57,351 nucleotides of DNA from an uncultured Nodularia sp. Its GTDB lineage: Bacteria; Cyanobacteriota; Cyanobacteriia; Cyanobacteriales; Nostocaceae. Numbering within the stretch: position 1 is the first letter of the stretch; every line of letters starts with the position of its first letter. The notes under the pieces were generated by a model that saw only the letters and a list, made by a program, of their open reading frames with translations, was not told where the DNA came from and did no database searches. This document shows, piece by piece, positions 8,161-16,405 of the stretch. The stretch lies in contig CAIWDD010000119.1 of NCBI GenBank assembly GCA_903911355.1, positions 1 through 57,351 of the forward strand. The letters run 5' to 3'. The translations under genes and the position numbers were made by a program.

Positions 8161-9195
8161 ATGCTAAAAAATTTCTGGTACGCTTGTGAATTTACCTCAG
8201 CCGTTACTAACAAGCCTAAACAAGTTTTGATGTTAAATCAGAGATTTGTTCTCTATCGCAATTCTCAAGGGGAAGTAGTTGTATTAAAAGACCAGTGTTC
8301 CCATAGAGGTGCAGCATTATCTCTAGGTTGGCGAGAAGACAACTGTATCCGTTGTCCCTATCATGGATGGAAATTTCAAGCCGATGGGAAATGTGTAGAA
8401 ATCCCTGCTAATGAAATGGGAACACCAATTCCACCCAGAGCTAATGTCAAGAGCTACCCAGTACAAGAAAAATATGGTTTTGTCTGGATATTCTACGGAG
8501 ATTTACCAGCAGAATTACGTCCACCCATTCCTCCGTTCCCAGAATATCAAGACCCCAAAATGCATCCAATTTATTTAGAATATGAGATGCAAACTCACTA
8601 TACCCGTGTCATAGAAAATGCACTTGACCCCGCCCATCTTTATGCGGTTCATGGTAATTCCTTTGGTGCGGGATTGGCAGAAGATACCACAGTAGATGAA
8701 TATGTCATTAAAGATGAAGATTGGGGCATAAGTACCAAAATTATCTACAGGAATTATACCCAGCCCAAAAATGGCATCTTTAAATCTTTTTTCCGTCCAA
8801 AAAAGACACAATTAAATGCCAAAATTAGCTTTTACCTACCCAATATAACTAAAATTGAAAGTGACTTTGGTCGTGGTAAAATTATCAACTATGCTATTCA
8901 TGTTCCCGTTAATGACCAGAGAACCATTAGTAAACGAATTCAACTGCGTAATTTCTTTACCTATGGTTGGGCAGATAGATTATTTATCAAGTTTCATCAT
9001 CAAGTTGGTTTAGAAGATAAAATAGTCACAGAGTCACAAATTCCCCAATTAATCCCAGATAATTTAACAACTGAAGTTCATGTTGCTGCTGATGCCATGA
9101 ACCTGGCTTATCGCCAGATAAGACAAAAATATTTAGCTATGGGATGGGGTTTGAATTATCATCAAAATCAACGGGAATGGTCATTGACAAAATAG
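8161..9195 (+). CDS. Rieske [2Fe-2S] oxygenase of the PaO/Tic55-like group, first of a tandem pair
   Basis: 344 aa. The Rieske cluster ligands are Cys46-x-His48 and Cys65-x2-His68 (DQCSHRG, CPYHGW). The mononuclear iron site is LDPAHLYAVH with Asp156, His159 and His164, the pattern of ring-hydroxylating oxygenases. It belongs to the Rieske monooxygenase family that includes pheophorbide a oxygenase and chlorophyllide a oxygenase. The substrate may be a tetrapyrrole; hemF two genes downstream supports that but does not prove it. Residues 1-120 are very similar to the next gene and the C-terminal part is much less similar, so this is an old tandem duplication with divergent substrate domains. 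No reductase gene is adjacent; ferredoxin would supply electrons. Confidence 0.85.
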   Translation: MLKNFWYACEFTSAVTNKPKQVLMLNQRFVLYRNSQGEVVVLKDQCSHRGAALSLGWREDNCIRCPYHGWKFQADGKCVEIPANEMGTPIPPRANVKSYPVQEKYGFVWIFYGDLPAELRPPIPPFPEYQDPKMHPIYLEYEMQTHYTRVIENALDPAHLYAVHGNSFGAGLAEDTTVDEYVIKDEDWGISTKIIYRNYTQPKNGIFKSFFRPKKTQLNAKISFYLPNITKIESDFGRGKIINYAIHVPVNDQRTISKRIQLRNFFTYGWADRLFIKFHHQVGLEDKIVTESQIPQLIPDNLTTEVHVAADAMNLAYRQIRQKYLAMGWGLNYHQNQREWSLTK

Positions 9196-9288
9196 ATTTG
9201 ATTTATTTTCACTTGTGAGGCTAATAATTATGAAAAAGTAATTCCCCGTTACGCCAATTACACAACGAAAAAGGAAGTAAAGGCGCTG

Positions 9289-10302
9289 ATGTTGAAAAAC
9301 TTTTGGTATGCTTGTGAATTTAGTTCTGCAATTACCAATAGGCCAAAGCAAGTTTTGATGTTCAATCAGAGATTTGTTCTTTATCGCAACTCTCAAGGAG
9401 AAATAGTAGCTTTAAATGACCAATGTCCCCATCGCGGGGCTGCTTTTTCTCTGGGTTGGATTGAAAAGGATTGTCTCCGGTGTCCCTATCATGGCTGGAA
9501 ATTTCAAGCTGATGGCCAATGTATTGAAATTCCCTCTAATGCACCTGGTACACCTATACCTAAAAAAGCTCGTGTTCCTCACTATCCAACCCAGGAAAAA
9601 TATGGTTTTGTCTGGCTATTTTATGGTGATTTACCAGCAACAGAACGCCCTCCTTTACCCACTTTTCCAGAGTACATGGTATCGACTATGCGCCCTGTAT
9701 ATGACGATAGTATAGATAATGCCAACTATGCTCGGCTCATGGAAGCTAATCTTGATTTTACCCATGTAATCGCCGTCCATAAAAAATCTTTTGGGAAGAG
9801 AATACCCATCAATACAACTATTAACTATCAAGTTGATAAATATGATTGGGGTGCTGTGGCTAAGGTTAACTATGAATCTTTAGGTAACTCCAAAAGTTTC
9901 TTAAACTTTTTACTGGGTGGACGACCGGAACTGAAAACAAAATTGACTTTATATCTACCTAATGTTACTCTGGCAGAAATTAGTGTGGGTCGCGGTAGTA
10001 GGTTTGATATCAAGTTTGGCGTTTTAGTGGCTCACCTACCTATTGATGATCATAGGACTCGTGTTAAACGGGTGTTATATCGCAATGTTTTACCATTTCC
10101 TTGGCTTGATGGATTTTTTAGAAAGCTTGACCACAAATTAGCACAAGAAGATACAGTAGTGGTTTCAAGTTTAAATTCTCAACCAATACCAAAAATATCA
10201 GAGGAAGTTCATGTAGCCGCTGATGCTTTAGATATTACTTTTCGGCGCTTTTTGCAAAGCTTTCAGGCTGACTTTGATGGATTGAGTCAGGATAAGAACT
10301 AA
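9289..10302 (+). CDS. Rieske [2Fe-2S] oxygenase, second of a tandem pair
   Basis: 337 aa. It repeats the architecture of its neighbour: Rieske ligands Cys46, His48, Cys65 and His68 (DQCPHRG, CPYHGW), and the iron site LDFTHVIAVH with Asp156, His159 and His164. The start ATG follows an AGG-type ribosome binding site and lies 93 bp after the first copy's stop, so they may share a transcript. Both copies keep all metal ligands, so both are likely active. The C-terminal substrate domain has diverged, which suggests different substrates or regulation rather than redundancy. Confidence 0.85.
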   Translation: MLKNFWYACEFSSAITNRPKQVLMFNQRFVLYRNSQGEIVALNDQCPHRGAAFSLGWIEKDCLRCPYHGWKFQADGQCIEIPSNAPGTPIPKKARVPHYPTQEKYGFVWLFYGDLPATERPPLPTFPEYMVSTMRPVYDDSIDNANYARLMEANLDFTHVIAVHKKSFGKRIPINTTINYQVDKYDWGAVAKVNYESLGNSKSFLNFLLGGRPELKTKLTLYLPNVTLAEISVGRGSRFDIKFGVLVAHLPIDDHRTRVKRVLYRNVLPFPWLDGFFRKLDHKLAQEDTVVVSSLNSQPIPKISEEVHVAADALDITFRRFLQSFQADFDGLSQDKN

Positions 10303-10414
10303 AAGATAGGGAACCGCAGATCAGAAGGTTTTATTTTGGGTGCTGAGTTGATGTTGGTTTCAGTTTTGTAGCAATAATGATTTCTGGTAGATAAATACAC
10401 GCAGGTTGATATAA

Positions 10415-10429
10415 GTATTTGACTAATAC
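10415..10429 (+). promoter_or_regulatory. Small palindrome before hemF
   Basis: GTATT-TGACT-AATAC, a perfect 5-bp inverted repeat with a 5-nt spacer, ends 13 bp before the hemF start codon and directly abuts its ribosome binding site. Its half-sites resemble GTA..TAC, but the spacing is not the N8 expected for NtcA. A repressor site or a small 5' hairpin is possible. Confidence 0.25.
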
Positions 10430-10442
10430 TGGGGAGATAAGT

Positions 10443-11444
10443 ATGAACCATGTACTGGAAAAAATCACTGAGGAACTAGGAATGCGTGGAGTTATTGATA
10501 AGTTTTTCAGGCGGATGTTTGATAATACTTGTCAGGCTCTGGAAGCGTTGGATGGTAAGCATCTGTGTGAACAGTCCTGGAATCGTGACCAGGAGGGAGT
10601 TTGGAGGGTGGGTGAAAGTAGTCAAGATGCTATTTATATTGACCGGGTTCTGCACAATGGTAATGTGTTGGAAAAGGTAGGGGTGAATTATGTAGCCATA
10701 GAAGGTGAGTTACCTCCGGGGATGTCTTTTCAGCAATCGGGCGCTCTAGCTACAGATGTAGCTGATAAAATCACGCGCAGTCAGGCTAACCGCTATTTCG
10801 CTACAGGTTCTAGTTTTGTCATCCATCCCCATAACCCCATGGCTCCCACTGCTCATGCTAACTACCGCTATTTTGAGATTTGTCATGGTGACCAACCGGT
10901 TTATTGGTGGCTCGGTGGTGGTGCTGATTTAACACCAGCATATCTGTTTGAGGAAGATGCAGTTCATTTTCATCAGGTGCATAAACAGGTTTGTGATCAG
11001 TATGATCCTTCTTATTATCCGCGGTTTAAACGGTCATGTGATGAATATTTCCACATACAACATCGCGGTGAACACCGCGGTATTGGGGGAATTTTCTTTG
11101 ACCATTTAAATAATCAAGATCCGCAAAAATTACTTGACTTTGTGACTGATTGTGCTGATGCTTTTATCCCTGCTTATATGCCAATTTTGGAAAGGCGTAA
11201 AGATATGTCTTTTACAAAGCTAAATAAGTATTGGCAACATCTGGTGCGTGGGCGCTATGTAGAGTTTATCTTATCATGCGATCGCGGTGTGCGTTTTGGT
11301 TTAGCTAGTGGTATGGTTAACCAACAAAGTGTTTTTAACTGTATGCCTCCTGCTGCTAGTTGGGAATATGATGATCAACCTATTCCCGGTAGCAAAGAAG
11401 CTATGTTAAAAGAAGTCTTAAAAAATCCTCGGGAGTGGTTGTAA
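10443..11444 (+). CDS. hemF: Oxygen-dependent coproporphyrinogen III oxidase
   Basis: 333 aa from the ATG at 10443, chosen because a GGGGAG ribosome binding site lies just before it; an in-frame TTG at 10419 would place that site inside the coding region. It carries family blocks such as FVIHPHNPMAPTAHANYRYF, WWLGGGADLTPAY, the CDEYFHIQHRGEHRGIGGIFFD segment and GRYVEFILSCDRGVRFGL. The enzyme uses O2 to decarboxylate two propionates of coproporphyrinogen III to vinyl groups in the cytosol, giving protoporphyrinogen IX for heme, chlorophyll and, through heme oxygenase, bilins. Its position behind two Rieske oxygenases suggests an aerobic tetrapyrrole cluster. Confidence 0.96.
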   Translation: MNHVLEKITEELGMRGVIDKFFRRMFDNTCQALEALDGKHLCEQSWNRDQEGVWRVGESSQDAIYIDRVLHNGNVLEKVGVNYVAIEGELPPGMSFQQSGALATDVADKITRSQANRYFATGSSFVIHPHNPMAPTAHANYRYFEICHGDQPVYWWLGGGADLTPAYLFEEDAVHFHQVHKQVCDQYDPSYYPRFKRSCDEYFHIQHRGEHRGIGGIFFDHLNNQDPQKLLDFVTDCADAFIPAYMPILERRKDMSFTKLNKYWQHLVRGRYVEFILSCDRGVRFGLASGMVNQQSVFNCMPPAASWEYDDQPIPGSKEAMLKEVLKNPREWL

Positions 11445-11498
11445 ATCGGTTTTGATGGCTCCCCAGATGATGGAACACAATTTAACATCAAAATTTAA

Positions 11499-11603
11499 TA
11501 TAGCATTTTCCATGCTCGTGAGGTACATTTTTTTTAGTTTGAGGGAATAGGGAATAGGGAATAGGGAATTGGTGTGTACTTCATGAGCCTGAAAAAGGCT
11601 TTA
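11499..11603. mobile_element. MITE-like element, family A, copy 2
   Basis: 105 bp with the same inverted ends as 3841-3953 (left 11499-11527, right 11575-11603). The inside differs by one heptamer fewer and one base in the T/A tract. It lies in the intergenic space after hemF. No open reading frame. Confidence 0.75.
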
Positions 11604-11797
11604 TCAAACCAACATATAGCGACTACAGGTAATGAAGAAAGACTTTACTTTTAACAAAACCAGAAAAGATACCTCTTTGAGCAGTGACATAGAAATAGAT
11701 ATGGCATTATCATGTCTTAATGCTTGTAAATATGGACTATTGTGGATAATTATACTTTGCCTTTATTCCAGTATATAAATAATTTATTCAATCAGAA

Positions 11798-12439
11798 ATG
11801 ACCATGGAAAAGGAACTAGTTACAGGTAATCTCCGCATGGAAGATATCATCAATCTAGATGAATCTAAAGCCATGAATTTGTTTCGCAAGAGATTACAAA
11901 GATACAAAACTCTGGTTGCAGAAAAAGGAGATGTAGCCGCCTTTGAAGAAATGATGCAAAAATATCCTGAACAACAAAAGGCGCTGATGGGTACTTTCAT
12001 TGAGCATAACACCTTAGCGAAAGGTTTCACCCAAGCTGCACCCTTGCTGGGATTAATGGGTTTTGTGATGGATGTGGTAGATATTTCCCAAAATGGTACA
12101 GATGCAGCATTAGAAATACAAAGAGTTTGTCCAGTTTTATCCCTGGCGAAAGAGTACGGTTTTGATAGTCCCTGTCGTGTCTTCTGCGAGATGGAACAAG
12201 AAGCTACTAGAAGAGCTTTTCCGGGAATCAAGGCGGCAATTTTGAGTAAACAAGCAGAGGGTGACTGTGTTTGTGTATTCAAGTATGAAAGAAGTACAAA
12301 TAATTTAACGGTGATGAATACAGAGGATAAAAATACTTTTCGTCCGGTGATATCTCTGATCTTATTAATTCCTAGTTTGTGTAGAATCGCTTATAAAATG
12401 CTGAAAATTCGTTTTTTTAAGAGGATGAATCCCGATTAA
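11798..12439 (+). CDS. L-2-amino-thiazoline-4-carboxylate hydrolase-like protein
   Basis: 213 aa, tentative family call. The block CRVFCEMEQEATRRAFPG followed by EGDCVCVFKYE resembles the small ATC-hydrolase-like family, which keeps conserved Cys near the C-terminal strand. The front is mostly helical and the last ~30 residues (SLILLIPSLCRIAYKML) are hydrophobic, perhaps a membrane anchor. In the named family the reaction opens the thiazoline ring on the way to cysteine, but cyanobacterial members are uncharacterised and probably act on something else. It lies 90 bp before a CKX-like FAD oxidase on the same strand, so a joint pathway is plausible. Confidence 0.4.
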   Translation: MTMEKELVTGNLRMEDIINLDESKAMNLFRKRLQRYKTLVAEKGDVAAFEEMMQKYPEQQKALMGTFIEHNTLAKGFTQAAPLLGLMGFVMDVVDISQNGTDAALEIQRVCPVLSLAKEYGFDSPCRVFCEMEQEATRRAFPGIKAAILSKQAEGDCVCVFKYERSTNNLTVMNTEDKNTFRPVISLILLIPSLCRIAYKMLKIRFFKRMNPD

Positions 12440-12529
12440 TCATCAATAAATAAACTGTGATTAATTACACATTTACTGGGACATAAAACACAAGATTTTT
12501 AAGAAAAAACTATAATTTAAAATAAAGTT

Positions 12530-13918
12530 ATGAGTGGTATAGTTACAGACTTAAAACAGATTATTGCCGGAGAAGTTAGTAACAAAGAATCAGACTTAGA
12601 AGCAGTTTCTCAAGATTTTGGCAACATTATTAAAAAACAGCCGCAAATTGTCATCCGTCCGCAAGATTCTAGTGATGTTGCTCAAGCAATTAAATATGCT
12701 GCTCAAAAGGGTTTAACAATTTCCTCACGGGGTGCGGGACGTTCTTTAAGTGGTCAATCTTTGAATCAAGGGGGAATCCTCCTAGATATGAGGAATCTCA
12801 ATCAAATTGATGATTTCCGCCCCGATGAACTCTGGTTCCAAGCTGACCCTGGTGTGACTTGGAAGCAAGTGATTGATACTGCTATACCTGATGGTGTAAT
12901 TCCCCCTGTCTTGACCAATAACTTTGAAGTGACTTTGGGGGGAACTCTCTGCGCTGCTGGTTTAGGGTTGAGTTCTTTTCGTTATGGTTCTCAAGCTGAT
13001 AACTGTTTGGCTTTGGAAGTTGTGACGGGGACTGGGGATATTCTTTGGTGTACACCGGAAGACAACAGCGAACTTTTCTATCATGTTCTGTGTGGCTATG
13101 GTCAATTTGGTATTATTACTAAAGTTAAAAATCGTCTGAGGAAATATCGCCCTTACACTCGCAGTTATTTTCTTTGCTATGACGATTTAGATAAACTTTT
13201 AGATGATGCAGGTGGTTTGGTGGCACAAGGTCGGATAGATGGTTTAGTATCTTTGTTTTCACCCTGCTTGCAAGGAATGAGCAGAAAAGAAAGTCAGATG
13301 AAACCATTAATTCAATGGTTTTACAGGATGCAAATTACTGTAGAATTTGATGCTGTCAATCAGGTAAATGATGCAGAATTACTGGCTGATTTAAATTTTT
13401 ATCGCCATATCCACACTGAAGACTTGACTTTTGAGCAGTTCATTCAACCATTAGGTCAAGTTCCTCATCCTGTCAATACTGCTAATACTTGGATAGATTT
13501 ACTTTTACCTGGTTCTAGTGCTCGGGAATTTATTGATATTGCTCTGGAGCGTATACCTAATTTCTTGGATTTCCGCACTTTACCTATAGGTTCTTTTTGT
13601 CTCAATTCTCGCCATCATAAATTACCCATGTTTCCTTTACCGGATGATGAGTTAATTATCGGTTTGGGAATGTATCCGAGTATTCCCCAAACTCAGGTGG
13701 AAGTTGTGTTACAGCAGTTAAATTTACTGACTGATTTGGGCTTCCAAATGGGGGGTAAAAGATATATGGCGACTTGGGCGGAATTTGATTTACCACAATG
13801 GCGATCGCAATTTGGTGATTACTGGTTGACCGTCAATGAAATCAAAAGGAAATACGATCCGCTTGGGATTCTTAATCCTGGTTTCTTCAAGTATGAACAC
13901 CCCGTCGGTGCTATGTAA
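12530..13918 (+). CDS. FAD-linked oxidase related to cytokinin dehydrogenase (CKX)
   Basis: 462 aa, VAO/PCMH-type flavoprotein. The FAD domain covers about residues 38-215: VIRPQDSSDVAQAIKYAA, SRGAGRSLSGQ, TNNFEVTLGGTLCAAGLG, FRYGSQADNCLALEVVTGTG and YGQFGIITK. These blocks match plant CKX well, and a CKX of this type is known in Nostoc PCC 7120. Plant enzymes bind FAD covalently at His in GHS; here the position is Arg71 (GRS), so FAD must be non-covalent. The likely reaction is oxidation of an N6-alkyl adenine or another secondary amine or alcohol. Only 11 nt separate it from the DevB-like gene, whose ribosome binding site follows its stop, so they form an operon. Confidence 0.7.
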   Translation: MSGIVTDLKQIIAGEVSNKESDLEAVSQDFGNIIKKQPQIVIRPQDSSDVAQAIKYAAQKGLTISSRGAGRSLSGQSLNQGGILLDMRNLNQIDDFRPDELWFQADPGVTWKQVIDTAIPDGVIPPVLTNNFEVTLGGTLCAAGLGLSSFRYGSQADNCLALEVVTGTGDILWCTPEDNSELFYHVLCGYGQFGIITKVKNRLRKYRPYTRSYFLCYDDLDKLLDDAGGLVAQGRIDGLVSLFSPCLQGMSRKESQMKPLIQWFYRMQITVEFDAVNQVNDAELLADLNFYRHIHTEDLTFEQFIQPLGQVPHPVNTANTWIDLLLPGSSAREFIDIALERIPNFLDFRTLPIGSFCLNSRHHKLPMFPLPDDELIIGLGMYPSIPQTQVEVVLQQLNLLTDLGFQMGGKRYMATWAEFDLPQWRSQFGDYWLTVNEIKRKYDPLGILNPGFFKYEHPVGAM

Positions 13919-13929
13919 GGAAATAGAGA

Positions 13930-15153
13930 ATGTTGCGAAATTCTGAAAAGTCCTCTCTACTCCCCCCCAATTTTCGCTGGTTATTGGCCCTGGGTATGAC
14001 CTCGCTCACAGCTATGGGGGTGGGTATCCTGTCTATCATTCGTCCGCTCAATACTCAAACCCCAGGGGTGACTACCAAAGTTAGTCAACCTGTGATTTCA
14101 AAAGTGAATGCGCTGGGAAGATTGCAACCAGCGGGTGAAGTCATGAGAATTTCGGCTCCTACTGATGTTACTGGTGCTAGTCGTGTGGCGCAACTTTTGG
14201 TGACTGAAGGTCAGCAAGTGCGCGCTGGAGATGTGATTGCTATTTTGGATAATCGCGATCGCTTACAAGCTAATCTCAAGGAAGCACAGCAACAAGTGCG
14301 AGTGATGAAATCACGGTTAGCTCAGGTAAAAGCTGGCGCACAACCAAGTGAAATTTCCGCCAGACAAGCAACTGTGAGTAATCTGCAAGCACAGTTAGAT
14401 GGTGAAATCCCAACCCAGCAAGCTACCATCGCTCGCTTAGAAGCTCAGTTACAAAATGCACAGATAGAATTTCGCCGTTATGAAAATCTTTACAAACAAG
14501 GTGCGATCGCGATTTCCACTCTTGATACTCGCAGATTAACTTTAAAATCCGCCCGGGAAGAATTGAATGGTGCGCAAGCTAATTTAGCCAGAACACAACG
14601 CACCCTCACCGCCCAAATTGAAGAAGCTAAGGCGATTTTAGCCCAAACAGCAGAGATACCTCCTACAGATGTGGACATAGCACAAACAGAAGTAGATCGG
14701 GCGATCGCCACTGTGGAAAAAATGCAAGTAGAACTAGATTCAGCATATATTCGCGCCCCACAAGCGGGTCAAATTCTCCAGGTTCAAGCTCATCCGGGTG
14801 AAACCATCGGTGAGGGGGGAATTGTGGAACTTGGTCGAACTAATCAAATGTATGCGATCGCTGAGATATATGAAAGTGATATCGGTAACATTCGCTCTGG
14901 TCAAATTGCGACTATTACTAGTCCTAGTAATGCTTTTGAGGGTGAATTAAGGGGAACAGTCGATAGTATTGGCTTCCAAGTGGCGAAGAAAGATGTGTTA
15001 GACAGTGACCCCACAGCAGCTACGGATGCTAGGGTAATTGAGGCTAAAATTCGTTTAGATGCAGCATCTAGTCAGCAGGTAGCTAATTTTACTAATCTCC
15101 AAGTAAATGTAGAAATATTTACCAGTTATAATCTCAGTAAGTTAATTAGGTGA
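13930..15153 (+). CDS. devB: DevB-like membrane fusion protein (HlyD family)
   Basis: 407 aa periplasmic adaptor. One N-terminal membrane segment (LALGMTSLTAMGVGILSII) is followed by a lipoyl half-motif (LGRLQPAGEVMRISAP), a long coiled-coil hairpin rich in Gln and Ala (about residues 110-255), the second lipoyl half (YIRAPQAGQILQVQAHPGE) and a beta-barrel domain. DevB proteins link an inner-membrane ABC transporter to an outer-membrane TolC channel and, in heterocystous cyanobacteria, export envelope glycolipids. It is followed by the DevC-type permease, but no DevA ATPase lies in the cluster. An AAGGAAA ribosome binding site precedes the ATG. Confidence 0.85.
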   Translation: MLRNSEKSSLLPPNFRWLLALGMTSLTAMGVGILSIIRPLNTQTPGVTTKVSQPVISKVNALGRLQPAGEVMRISAPTDVTGASRVAQLLVTEGQQVRAGDVIAILDNRDRLQANLKEAQQQVRVMKSRLAQVKAGAQPSEISARQATVSNLQAQLDGEIPTQQATIARLEAQLQNAQIEFRRYENLYKQGAIAISTLDTRRLTLKSAREELNGAQANLARTQRTLTAQIEEAKAILAQTAEIPPTDVDIAQTEVDRAIATVEKMQVELDSAYIRAPQAGQILQVQAHPGETIGEGGIVELGRTNQMYAIAEIYESDIGNIRSGQIATITSPSNAFEGELRGTVDSIGFQVAKKDVLDSDPTAATDARVIEAKIRLDAASSQQVANFTNLQVNVEIFTSYNLSKLIR

Positions 15154-15221
15154 AAGTAATAAACATACTGGGTGTTGCTCTAGTTTTTTTATCCTTTTTT
15201 TTCCTTAAATCTTAAATATTT

Positions 15222-16379
15222 ATGTTTAAACGGAGAATCCCTTTGGCTTGGCGACAATTAATGAAGCAAAAGGGGCGGTTTTTAGTCGCTATTTGTGGTA
15301 TTACTTTCGCTGATTTTTTGATGTTGATGCAGTTGGGCTTTCAGTCGGCTTTATATGATAGTAATACCAGATTTCATGAAGTTTTACAAGGGGATTTAGT
15401 CTTGGTTAGTCGCCAAGGGCAAAATTTAGGGCTTCTGAGTAGTTTTCCTCGTCGCCGTTTGTTTCAAGCTGCTAATTTGTCGGAGGTTGAGTCAGTTAAT
15501 CCTGTCTATGCTCGTTTAGGTGTGTGGAAGAGTCCCCAAACTAAGTTAGATGAGTCAATTTTAGTGATTGGTTTTAATCCGGAAAAACCAGCTTTTAATT
15601 TACCGGAAGTCAATCAACAATTGGCTAGGATTAAATATCCTCATACTCTATTATTTGACCGCAATTCTAGCGGAAAATATGAACAAGCGATCGGCCAAAT
15701 ATCTCAAGGTCAACCCGTCATCACAGAATTACAAGGGCGTAGGGTGCAAATTCAGGGTTTGTATGAGGTGGGCGCTTCTTTTGTAGCCAATGGTAGTGTC
15801 ATCACCAGTGACCAGAACTACTTGCGGATTTTTCCCGGACAGAAACCAGGTCAAGTTAACTTAGGTTTAATCAACCTCAGACCTGGTAGCAATGCTGATT
15901 TAGTCGCCAAAGCTTTAGAGTCTTACCTGAGTGATGATGTCCGAGTTTTCACCCATGAAGAATTTATTGATTTTGAAAAGCAATATTGGCGAGAAAATGG
16001 GGCCATTGGTTTTATTTTTTCCCTGGGTGTTACCATTGGCTTTTTAGTGGGTGTGATTATTGTTTATCAAATTATTTATAGTGATGTTATGGATCACTTG
16101 CCGGAATATGCCACACTTAAGGCTATGGGTTATCGCAATGTATATTTAATGTTTGTTGTTATTCAGGAAACATTAATATTAGCTATATCCGGTTTTATTC
16201 CCGGTGGTTTAGTATCGTTTTTTATGTATAATTTTACCCGGAATATTACTAAATTACCATTATTTATGACCCCTGATCGACTCATTTTTGTACTGTTATT
16301 AACAGTGATCATGTGTTTAATCTCCGGTGCGATCGCCATGGGTAAATTAAACTCAGCAGATCCAGCCGATATTTTTTAA
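15222..16379 (+). CDS. devC: DevC-like ABC permease (FtsX/MacB-type)
   Basis: 385 aa. The order is one N-terminal membrane helix (FLVAICGITFADFLMLMQLGF), a periplasmic domain of about 220 residues and three C-terminal helices starting near residue 265, the layout of type VII ABC permeases. The LPEYATLKAMGY segment is a cytoplasmic coupling helix that contacts an ATPase. It has no ATPase of its own and none follows: the next gene runs in the opposite direction and ends 27 bp away. Anabaena has a similar pair, HgdB/HgdC, also described without a neighbouring ATPase. An ATPase must come from elsewhere, or the pair is not a pump by itself. Confidence 0.85.
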   Translation: MFKRRIPLAWRQLMKQKGRFLVAICGITFADFLMLMQLGFQSALYDSNTRFHEVLQGDLVLVSRQGQNLGLLSSFPRRRLFQAANLSEVESVNPVYARLGVWKSPQTKLDESILVIGFNPEKPAFNLPEVNQQLARIKYPHTLLFDRNSSGKYEQAIGQISQGQPVITELQGRRVQIQGLYEVGASFVANGSVITSDQNYLRIFPGQKPGQVNLGLINLRPGSNADLVAKALESYLSDDVRVFTHEEFIDFEKQYWRENGAIGFIFSLGVTIGFLVGVIIVYQIIYSDVMDHLPEYATLKAMGYRNVYLMFVVIQETLILAISGFIPGGLVSFFMYNFTRNITKLPLFMTPDRLIFVLLLTVIMCLISGAIAMGKLNSADPADIF

Positions 16380-16405
16380 ACAAGAATCAATCTATAATTA
16401 TAAAA

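Noticed and set aside
10415-10429. NtcA site before hemF
   Set aside because: The GTA and TAC are separated by nine bases, not eight, and no -10 box fits the distance.
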